Shown here in pieces: positions 8,017 to 14,934 of a stretch of 64,000 bases of DNA. The notes beneath the pieces are model-generated. The model saw only the letters and a program-made list of their open reading frames with translations. It was not told the DNA's origin and ran no database searches. Location: positions 5,171,941 through 5,235,940 of the forward strand of contig NZ_CP026498.1 in the NCBI RefSeq assembly GCF_002953255.1, in the 5' to 3' direction. This DNA is from Streptomyces sp. CB01881 (lineage in GTDB: Bacteria; Actinomycetota; Actinomycetes; Streptomycetales; Streptomycetaceae). Position 1 is the first letter of the stretch; each line of letters starts with the position of its first letter. The position numbers were made by a program, and so were the translations under genes.

Positions 8017-8637
8017 CTAGGCGGGGTCGGAGGGGGCGGGCACGGCGGGGTTCGCGGCGGGGCGGGGCGGTACGCGGTCGCGGACCATCAGGGCGGCCCG
8101 TTTGTCCGGCAGGTCGATTTCGGCCGTCGCCCGGAACCCGGCCCGTTCGAAGGCCCGGACGGAGCGCCGGTTCCGGACGTCGGGCTCGGCCACCACCCGC
8201 TCGCAGCGCGGCCGTTCCCGCAGGATGCGTTCGGCGAGCGCGGCGAGCAGGGTGGCGCCGAGGCCCCGTCCGCGGCGGTCGGCGGGGCCGAGCAGCAGGT
8301 GGACGCCGGTGTCGTCGGGCCGGGCGGGGTAGTGCCCGGCGAGCGGGTCGAGGTCGGCGCGGTAGATCTCCCAGTAGCTCATCGGGGTGCCGTCGAGCAG
8401 TCCGAGGCAGGGCGCGCTGCGGCCGTCGCCGTCGAGTTGGGCCCGGACGTGCCTCCCGGTGGTGGCGGGAGGGCCGGCGAGGTCCCAGAAGGCGGCGACG
8501 TCCGGGTCGTTCATCCACCCGGCGAGCAGGTCCAGGTCGGCCGGCAGCCGGACCGGGCGCAGCCGGAACTCCCCGGCTGCGGTGGGCATGGCGCCCCAGC
8601 CGGGGACGGAGCCGGCCAGGCTCACGGCGGGGGTCAC
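8017..8637 (-). CDS. GNAT acyltransferase, siderophore hydroxylysine acylase (IucB-like)
   Basis: Predicted to acylate the N-hydroxylated amine, giving the hydroxamate. 206 aa from the GTG at 8637, whose GTGA overlaps the stop of the upstream synthetase; an ATG at 8589 is an alternative giving 190 aa. The fold is GNAT: PDVAAFWDL near the start, the central strand VHLLLG, the acetyl-CoA loop RRGRGLG followed by ATLLAALAERI, and NRRSVRAFERAGF at the C-terminal end. Position between the two synthetases and the hydroxylase fits IucB of the aerobactin set. Acetyl as the acyl group is likely by analogy only. Confidence 0.85.
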   Translation of the reverse strand: MTPAVSLAGSVPGWGAMPTAAGEFRLRPVRLPADLDLLAGWMNDPDVAAFWDLAGPPATTGRHVRAQLDGDGRSAPCLGLLDGTPMSYWEIYRADLDPLAGHYPARPDDTGVHLLLGPADRRGRGLGATLLAALAERILRERPRCERVVAEPDVRNRRSVRAFERAGFRATAEIDLPDKRAALMVRDRVPPRPAANPAVPAPSDPA

Positions 8638-10469
8638 GCGCCTGCCACCGGGTTGGGGATGTCGACGTAGACGGACTGGTTGGCGACCGGCCCGACCAGT
8701 TCGTCCATGCCGTTGATCCGGGTGAGCAGGTTGGCCTTGCAGGGCAGGGTGGTGGCGTCCAGCAGCAGGGCGGGCAGCGTGGAGCCGGTGGCCGCGACCC
8801 GGGGGCCGGCGAGGAAGCCGCGCAGCGCGGCCAGCAGCACCGCCTCGTCGGCCAGCCGCTGGGAGCCGAGGGCGCCGATCAGGCCGAGGACGTGGTTGAT
8901 GCCGAGGTAGTAGGCGAAGTGGTGGTCGATCACGTCGTCGGCGAGGAAGGTGTCGCTCTGCGCGCCGAGTCCGGGCAACCGGCCGGTGAGCCGTTCGGCG
9001 GCGCTCTGCCGGTAGTAGAAGCCCTGGTTGTCGCGGTAGCGCCCGCCGACCGGCCAGCCCTCGGCGTCGAGCAGGACGAGGCTGTTCTGCTGGTGCGCCT
9101 CCAGCGCGATGCCGGCCTGCCCGTCGAGCCAGAGGACGGGTAGGACGACGGCGTCCAGGTAGCGCAGGAACCATTCGGCGGCCACGGTGGTGAGCGGGCG
9201 GCCGCAGCGGAGGGCGAGGGCGCGCAGCGTGTCGCCGAGCCGGGACGGCACGGTGTCGCCGGTGCCGAGCGGCTGTTCGGCGACCAGCCCGGCCACGCAG
9301 AGCGCGCGCTCGCCGGGGGCGAAGGGCTGGGCGCGGAGCACGGTGTCCAGGCCGCCCGGGTCACCGAGGGCGGGGTGGTCGACGCCGATCCACGCGGGGT
9401 CGCGGACGATGTCGAAGCCGGCGTGGGCGGCCCGCCACTCGGCGGCCAGTCCGCTCTCCAGCAGCCGGTGCATCTCCAGGCCGCGGTGCAGCTCCTTGCG
9501 GAGGTTCTCCCGGCGGGAGTTGGTGATCCGCAGGCCGAGCGAGAGCTTCAGCATCCAGGGTGTGCCGGGCCGGTAGACGGTGCGCACCGAGGAGGTGGGG
9601 TACCAGGGCGCGCCGGCCGGGCCGAGGTCGTGCAGCAGGCCGTCGGCGAGCAGGGCGGCGACGGCCGGGCGCAGCGCCAGCTCGCGGGCCTGCCAGGGGT
9701 GCAGCGGCAGGGCGGCGGTGCCGGGCGGCAGCGGGGCGCGGTCGCCGAGGAGTTGGGCGGTGATCCGGTCCGCGCTCTCGGTCAGCGCGGAGCCGGCGGC
9801 GAGGAGTTCGCGGTCGACGGCGTACCAGTGCAGCTGGAACGAGCCGTGCAGCTCCGGGGAGTAGGCGGCGCTCTGCGCGGGACCGAGGCCGTCGCGGCTC
9901 TTGGGGGTGGGGTGCAGCGGGTGGCCGAGGAGCAGGGACTGCTCGGTGGCGAGGAAGTGGGAGCCCTCCGGCCCGCCGGGGGCGGCGGCGATCCGGCGGT
10001 GGGCGAGGATGTCCGCGGTGCGGACGACGGAGTCGGCGACCCGGGCCGCGAGGTCGGCGACCTGGCCGGGGTCGGGGCGGGCGGCGGCCGCGGCGGCGAG
10101 CAGCGCGGCGGCGGTGACGGCGTCCACCGGGGCGTCGCAGGGGTCCCCCGGTGCGGCGGCCCCGCCGGCCGAGAGGGTGGCCGGGCCGAAGCGGTGCCAG
10201 CCGGCGGGCGACCAGTAGCGGACCGGGGCGCAGAGCCGGGCGGCGCCGCCGAGGACGGCGATCCGCAGCCGGCCGTCGGGGCCGGGCGTGGCGCCGGTCT
10301 CCCTGGCCCAGCACCGGAGCAGGGCTTCCAGGGCGGCCTGTTCGGCGGCGACGGCCGGGTCCGGGTGCAGCAGCGGGTCGGGCTGCCCCGCACCGGCCGC
10401 GGCGGGACGGGCCGGGGCCGGGCGGCGCGCCGGGCTGTGGGGCGGGGCTCCGGTGAGGGCGGTGCTCAA
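8634..10469 (-). CDS. IucA/IucC-family siderophore synthetase (first gene of operon)
   Basis: NIS synthetase, 611 aa from the TTG at 10469, which sits 5 nt after AAGGAG. A longer open frame to 10625 would put the iron box inside the gene and is rejected. Motifs: LLLGHPLHPTPKSRDG, LPLHPWQ, SSVRTVYRP with KLSLGLRITNSRREN, AHQQNSLV, RDNQGFYYR and PCKANLLTRI. The GHPxHPxxKxR motif and the RITN stretch are those of citrate-type synthetases such as IucA/AcsD, different from the DesD-like enzyme at the end of the operon. Two synthetases of different type suggest stepwise addition of two hydroxamate arms to one citrate core. This is an inference from family, not evidence of product. Confidence 0.9.
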   Translation of the reverse strand: MSTALTGAPPHSPARRPAPARPAAAGAGQPDPLLHPDPAVAAEQAALEALLRCWARETGATPGPDGRLRIAVLGGAARLCAPVRYWSPAGWHRFGPATLSAGGAAAPGDPCDAPVDAVTAAALLAAAAAARPDPGQVADLAARVADSVVRTADILAHRRIAAAPGGPEGSHFLATEQSLLLGHPLHPTPKSRDGLGPAQSAAYSPELHGSFQLHWYAVDRELLAAGSALTESADRITAQLLGDRAPLPPGTAALPLHPWQARELALRPAVAALLADGLLHDLGPAGAPWYPTSSVRTVYRPGTPWMLKLSLGLRITNSRRENLRKELHRGLEMHRLLESGLAAEWRAAHAGFDIVRDPAWIGVDHPALGDPGGLDTVLRAQPFAPGERALCVAGLVAEQPLGTGDTVPSRLGDTLRALALRCGRPLTTVAAEWFLRYLDAVVLPVLWLDGQAGIALEAHQQNSLVLLDAEGWPVGGRYRDNQGFYYRQSAAERLTGRLPGLGAQSDTFLADDVIDHHFAYYLGINHVLGLIGALGSQRLADEAVLLAALRGFLAGPRVAATGSTLPALLLDATTLPCKANLLTRINGMDELVGPVANQSVYVDIPNPVAGA

Positions 10470-10546
10470 GGCTGCTCCTTGGGGCGCGTGGGGTGCGGAC
10501 GCGCGCGGGTGGTGGAGAGGGTCTGGCGGGCGCTCGCACCGTCGCG

Positions 10547-10565
10547 TCAGGTAAGGGTTACCTAT
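10547..10565 (-). promoter_or_regulatory. Iron box (DmdR/IdeR-type operator) of the siderophore operon
   Basis: TCAGGTAAGGGTTACCTAT is a 19-bp near-palindrome matching the actinobacterial iron-box consensus TTAGGTTAGGCTCACCTAA at 15 of 19 positions, including both AGGT/ACCT half-site cores. It lies 78 nt upstream of the TTG start of the first siderophore gene. Repression by the iron-loaded DtxR-family regulator DmdR1 is the expected mode. Confidence 0.9.
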
Positions 10566-10601
10566 CCCTGACGGGTGATCACAAGGACGGCTCACTCGTC
10601 C

Positions 10602-10627
10602 GGGTGAACAGCGGGGATTGTTCACCC
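10602..10627. promoter_or_regulatory. Inverted repeat between siderophore operon and protease genes
   Basis: Perfect 9-bp arms GGGTGAACA and TGTTCACCC are separated by 8 bp. The element lies 37 bp from the iron box and 172 bp upstream of the first lipoprotein gene, in a divergent promoter region (10470-10798) that holds no gene. It has the form of an operator for a dimeric regulator; none is assigned. Confidence 0.55.
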
Positions 10628-10798
10628 CTGAGGTGGGAGGCCCTGCTGTGGCAACGAGCCGACCGGGGGTTCGTCACAGATCGGTGACCTCGGGTCAGTT
10701 CCGGAACCCGGGGGTCGGCCGGTGCCGTCCTGGTCGCCAGTGGCAGACTCCAGGGCGGCGAGCCGCCGCAACAGACCATCCAGGGGGAAGCGAACACC

Positions 10799-11983
10799 AT
10801 GCCATCGATCCACCGGTCAGCCGTGGCCGCGGCCCTTGCCGCCGGAACCCTGTTCGCCGTGAGCGCCTGCGGCCCGGACGGCCCCGCCGGCGACGGGGGC
10901 ACCGCCGCACCACCGCCGTCCCCGGCCGCCGCCACCGCCTCCGCCGCGGGGGGCGGCGGCGTGATCGGCGGCCTCACCCTGCCGACCGGCATCCCGACCA
11001 GTCTGCTGGAGGGCCTGCCGAAGAGCTGGGACGACCTGAAGAAGTGGAAGTTCGAGGACTGGGACAACTGGGCGTCCAAGCACGTCTTCAACAACCCCGT
11101 CGTCAAGGACTTCTGGAACCCGGACAAGATGGGCGACTCCAAGCCCGCCGATCCGGCGCCGCCCACCGCCAAGCCCGCCGGCGACGCCGGGGTCACCGAC
11201 CCCGAGCCGCCGGTGGTCAAGGCGACGCCGGTGGCCCGCCCGTACACCAAGCAGCCCTCCGGGAAGGTCTTCTTCTCCGCTGACGGCGGCCGCGGCAACT
11301 GCTCGGCCACCGTGATCGCCGACCCGGCGCACCCCGGCAAGAGCAACCTGGTCTGGACGGCCGGGCACTGCGTGCACCCGGGCAAGGGCGGCAACTTCTA
11401 CAAGGACCTCGTCTTCGTCCCCGCCTACAACAACTCCGGTGCCTCCAGCGGCGGCAAGAAGGCCCCGCTGGCGGAGCTGGCGCCGCTCGGCACCTGGTGG
11501 GCCAAGGACGTCGTGACCTCGCCGCAGTGGACGGTCGAGGGCGGCGGCACCGGTGACGCCGCCAGCCAGTACGACTTCGCGGTCATGCGGGTGCAGAACC
11601 AGAACGACACCGGCAAGTCGCTGGAGGAGACGGTCGGCGCGGCCGTCCCGGTCTGGTTCGACGCCCCGCGCGACCAGCTGAAGGTCTCGGCCGTCGGCTA
11701 CCCGCTCTACAAGCCCTTCGACGGGCAGGAGCTGTACAAGTGCGACGGGGGCAAGCCGGTCCGGCTCTCCTTCGACCCCAAGCGCCCGTCGATGCACACC
11801 ATCGGCTGCACCATGACGCAGGGCTCCAGCGGCGGCGGCTGGTTCGCCCCGATGCCGGACGGCAAGCTCGCCCTGGTCAGCAATACCTCCATCGGCACCC
11901 AGGACCACACCTCGCTGAGCGGCCCGTATCTGGAGACGGTCGCCAAGCAGGCCCTGGACTACATCTCCCGCAAGCCGAAGTAG
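10799..11983 (+). CDS. Secreted trypsin-like serine protease lipoprotein (copy 1)
   Basis: 394-aa exported protein. The signal peptide ends in a lipobox with Cys24 (VSAC), so it should be a membrane-anchored lipoprotein outside the cell. A Gly/Ala/Pro-rich linker and a Trp-rich segment (KKWKFEDWDNW) precede a chymotrypsin-fold domain. The catalytic triad is visible: His190 in TAGHC, Asp259 in QYDFAVM and Ser344 in GSSGGGW. The usual Asp of GDSGG is Ser. Cys191 near the His suggests a disulphide. It is followed 39 nt later by a paralogue. The substrate is unknown; the pair could trim other envelope proteins. Confidence 0.85.
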   Translation: MPSIHRSAVAAALAAGTLFAVSACGPDGPAGDGGTAAPPPSPAAATASAAGGGGVIGGLTLPTGIPTSLLEGLPKSWDDLKKWKFEDWDNWASKHVFNNPVVKDFWNPDKMGDSKPADPAPPTAKPAGDAGVTDPEPPVVKATPVARPYTKQPSGKVFFSADGGRGNCSATVIADPAHPGKSNLVWTAGHCVHPGKGGNFYKDLVFVPAYNNSGASSGGKKAPLAELAPLGTWWAKDVVTSPQWTVEGGGTGDAASQYDFAVMRVQNQNDTGKSLEETVGAAVPVWFDAPRDQLKVSAVGYPLYKPFDGQELYKCDGGKPVRLSFDPKRPSMHTIGCTMTQGSSGGGWFAPMPDGKLALVSNTSIGTQDHTSLSGPYLETVAKQALDYISRKPK

Positions 11984-12022
11984 CCGGCCGCGCAGGAACC
12001 GACCGACGGGGGACAGTTCACC

Positions 12023-13183
12023 ATGCCACGCATCACCGCGGCCGGGCCCGGCCGCCGGGCCGCGACGGCCGGAGCCGCCGTGCTGGCCGCGCTCGTCCTC
12101 ACCGCGACCGCCTGCGGGCCGGACAACGCGGGCAGCGCCGACGCCGCGGCCACCACGGCCACGACCGCCGCGGCCGCCACCACCGCGCCCGGCAAGCCGG
12201 GCGTCACCCTGCCCGGCAGCCTCCAGGACCTGGCCAACTGGAAGCTCGACGACTGGGCGAGGTTCCTCGGCGACAACGCCTTCGTCAACGAGGTCGCCCA
12301 GGGCTTCTGGTCGATCGCCAAGATGGAGAACGCCAAGGGCCGGGCCACCCCGGAGTATTCGCACAAGACGGCCGGCAGCACGGTCGAGCGGGACGCCCCG
12401 CCGGCCGCCATCGCGGCCAAGCCGCAGCCGCACCCGTACAGCCCGGCGACGGCCGTGGTCGGCAAGATCTTCATGACCACGCCCGAGGGCGACTCGATGT
12501 GCTCCGGCACGGTGGTCTCCGACCCGGCCAACCCGGGACGGAGCAACCTCGTCTACACCGCCGCACACTGCCTGCACGACGGCAAGGGCGGCTCCTGGCT
12601 GAAGGACATCACCTTCGTCCCCGGCTACAACCGGGACGGCCAGGCCGGCCGGGGCAAGCCGTACAGCGAGCAGCAGGTCTCCCCGTACGGGCGGTGGACG
12701 GCGGTGCGCGCGCTGGTCTCGCCGACCTGGGTGAAGGAGGACGGCGTCGGCGCCAACGCCCAGTTCGACTACGGGATCATCCGGGTCCGCAACGAGAACG
12801 GCTCCGGCAAATCGCTGGAGGAGACGGTCGGCAGCTCGGTCCCGGTCTGGTTCAACGCCCCGCGCGACCAGATCACCTCGGCCTTCTCCTACGGCTACCC
12901 CGCCGAGCGGCCGTTCGACGGCATGGAGCTCAACCACTGCGACTCGGCGATCCGGCCGGCCAGGCTCTCCTTCGACCCGGCCCGCCCGCCGATGTACGTC
13001 ATCGGCTGCACCATGACCGGCGGCTCCAGCGGCGGCGGCTGGTTCATCACCAAGGACGGCAAGCCGAACCTGATCAGCGTCAACTCGATCGGGAACCGCA
13101 ACCCGTCCGAGTACATGGCCGGGCCCTCGCTCCAGGACCAGGCGCGGCAGGCCTTCGAGTACTTCTCCAAGAACGCGAAGTAG
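12023..13183 (+). CDS. Secreted trypsin-like serine protease lipoprotein (copy 2)
   Basis: 386-aa paralogue of the preceding gene with the same plan: signal peptide with lipobox Cys31 (ATAC), Ala/Thr-rich linker, Trp-rich pre-domain (ANWKLDDWARF) and a chymotrypsin-fold domain with His182 (TAAHC), Asp249 (QFDYGII) and Ser336 (GSSGGGW). Shared blocks such as GKSLEETVG, VPVWF-APRDQ and IGCTMT show tandem duplication; the linkers and the region after the catalytic His have diverged. A ribosome site GGGGGAC lies upstream of the ATG. The two genes are probably one transcript, closed by the hairpin that begins at the base after the stop codon. Confidence 0.85.
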   Translation: MPRITAAGPGRRAATAGAAVLAALVLTATACGPDNAGSADAAATTATTAAAATTAPGKPGVTLPGSLQDLANWKLDDWARFLGDNAFVNEVAQGFWSIAKMENAKGRATPEYSHKTAGSTVERDAPPAAIAAKPQPHPYSPATAVVGKIFMTTPEGDSMCSGTVVSDPANPGRSNLVYTAAHCLHDGKGGSWLKDITFVPGYNRDGQAGRGKPYSEQQVSPYGRWTAVRALVSPTWVKEDGVGANAQFDYGIIRVRNENGSGKSLEETVGSSVPVWFNAPRDQITSAFSYGYPAERPFDGMELNHCDSAIRPARLSFDPARPPMYVIGCTMTGGSSGGGWFITKDGKPNLISVNSIGNRNPSEYMAGPSLQDQARQAFEYFSKNAK

Positions 13184-13252
13184 CGCCCGCGGCAACGCCG
13201 ACGGCCCCGGTCTCCTGCACGGAGACCGGGGCCGTCGGCGTTGCCGCGGGCG
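13184..13252 (+). terminator. 32-bp perfect hairpin terminator after the protease pair
   Basis: Arms 13184-13215 and 13221-13252 are perfect reverse complements around the 5-nt loop TGCAC. The left arm begins at the base after the TAG stop. It lies between convergent genes (protease pair and hflX) and can serve both strands. The stem is unusually long for a terminator. Confidence 0.85.
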
Positions 13253-13280
13253 TCGGTGTGATCGCCGGACCTGCGGGGCC

Positions 13281-14789
13281 TCAGCCCCGCGAGGTCAGCG
13301 CGACCGAGAAGGCCTCCAGCTCGGCGGCCAGCTCGGCCTTCACCTTGGCGCGCAGCAGCGTGCCCTCCGCGGTGTGCTCGGTGGAGATCAGTTCACCCTC
13401 GGCGTGCACCCGGGAGACCAGGGCGCCCTGGGTGTACGGCACCAGAACCTGGACCTCGATCGCGGGCCGCGGCAGCTCGTCGTCGATGAGCTGCAGCAGC
13501 TCCTTCATGCCGAGCCCGGTGCGGGCCGACACCACGATGGCGTGCGGCTCGCGGCGCAGCAGGCGCTGGAGCACGTGCGGGTCGGCCGCGTCGGCCTTGT
13601 TGATCACGACGATCTCGGGCACGTTCTGCGCCTCGACCGAGACGATGACCTCGCGGACGGCGGCCAGCTGCGTCTCCGGCTCGGGGTGCGAACCGTCCAC
13701 CACGTGCAGGATGAGGTCGGCGTCGGCGACCTCCTCCATGGTGGAGCGGAAGGCCTCGACCAGGTGGTGCGGCAGGTGCCGGACGAAGCCGACGGTGTCG
13801 GCCAGCGTGTAGAGCCGGCCACTCGGGGTCTGCGCCCGGCGCACGGTCGGGTCCAGGGTGGCGAACAGCGCGTTCTCCACCAGGACGCCCGCACCGGTGA
13901 GCCGGTTGAGCAGCGAGGACTTGCCGGCGTTGGTGTAGCCGGCGATGGCCACGGACGGCACCTGGTGGCGCTTGCGCTCCTGGCGCTTGGTGTCGCGGCC
14001 CTTCTTCATCTCGGCGATCTCCTTGCGGAGCTTCGCCATCTTCTCGCGGATGCGGCGCCGGTCGGTCTCGATCTTGGTCTCACCGGGGCCACGGGTGGCC
14101 ATACCGCCGCCGGACGAGCCGGAGCCACCACCACCCATCTGCCGGGAGAGCGACTGACCCCAGCCTCGCAGCCGCGGCAGCATGTACTGCATCTGCGCGA
14201 GCGAGACCTGCGCCTTGCCCTCACGGGACTTGGCGTGCTGGGCGAAGATGTCCAGGATCAGGGCCGTCCGGTCGACGACCTTGACCTTGACCACGTCCTC
14301 CAGGTGGATCAGCTGGCCCGGGGTGAGCTCACCGTCGCAGACCACGGTGTCGGCGCCGGTGGCCGCGACGATGTCGCGCAGCTCCTTCGCCTTGCCGGAG
14401 CCGATGTAGGTGGCGGCGTCGGGCTTGTCACGGCGCTGGATGACGCCGTCCAGCACCTGGGAGCCGGCCGTCTCGGCGAGCGCGGCGAGCTCCGCCATCG
14501 AGTTCTCCGCCTCCTCCAGCGTGCCGTCGGTCCAGACGCCGACGAGCACCACGCGCTCCAGGCGGAGCTGGCGGTACTCGACCTCGGTGACGTCTTCGAG
14601 TTCGGTGGAGAGGCCGGCGACGCGGCGCAGGGCTGCACGCTCGCTGCGGTCGTACTGGTCGCCGTCGTAGTGGTGGCCGAGGTCCTCGTCGATGGCCGCG
14701 AGGTCCTCGTCCATGAGGGCTTCCGCCCGCAGACCGTCGAGGCGGCGCGGGGCGTCGGCGTGGTCGCGGGTGTCGAACGTGGAGGTCAT
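13281..14789 (-). CDS. hflX: Ribosome-associated GTPase HflX
   Basis: GTPase that splits or rescues stalled 70S ribosomes under stress. 502 aa, with the HflX N-terminal domain (TYIGSGKAKELRD, CDGELTPGQ), the Gly-rich linker RQMGGGGSGSSGGG followed by ATRGPGETKIETD, then the G domain: G1 GYTNAGKSS, G3 DTVGF, G4 NKAD and G5 SARTG. The N terminus carries an acidic extension usual in actinobacteria. Its 3' end faces the protease pair. The 145-bp gap upstream holds only its promoter region. Confidence 0.96.
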   Translation of the reverse strand: MTSTFDTRDHADAPRRLDGLRAEALMDEDLAAIDEDLGHHYDGDQYDRSERAALRRVAGLSTELEDVTEVEYRQLRLERVVLVGVWTDGTLEEAENSMAELAALAETAGSQVLDGVIQRRDKPDAATYIGSGKAKELRDIVAATGADTVVCDGELTPGQLIHLEDVVKVKVVDRTALILDIFAQHAKSREGKAQVSLAQMQYMLPRLRGWGQSLSRQMGGGGSGSSGGGMATRGPGETKIETDRRRIREKMAKLRKEIAEMKKGRDTKRQERKRHQVPSVAIAGYTNAGKSSLLNRLTGAGVLVENALFATLDPTVRRAQTPSGRLYTLADTVGFVRHLPHHLVEAFRSTMEEVADADLILHVVDGSHPEPETQLAAVREVIVSVEAQNVPEIVVINKADAADPHVLQRLLRREPHAIVVSARTGLGMKELLQLIDDELPRPAIEVQVLVPYTQGALVSRVHAEGELISTEHTAEGTLLRAKVKAELAAELEAFSVALTSRG

Positions 14790-14934
14790 TCTGTCCTTTG
14801 GCTCGCTGGTATGGGGCCTGTGGTGCGACCGTACCGACGGTCACACCCGGAGTGTGCCCAGCTGCCGCCCCGTCTACCGCTCGGGCGAGATGCGAGCCAC
14901 CCCTCGGGACCGCGGCCCCACTCAGGCAATTCTC

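Noticed and set aside
4740..10469. The operon as a desferrioxamine cluster
   Set aside because: There is no lysine decarboxylase and there are two synthetases of different type, unlike desABCD.
10470..10625. A 52-codon N-terminal extension of the first siderophore synthetase
   Set aside because: It would contain the iron box, has no family similarity, and a good ribosome site precedes the TTG at 10469.
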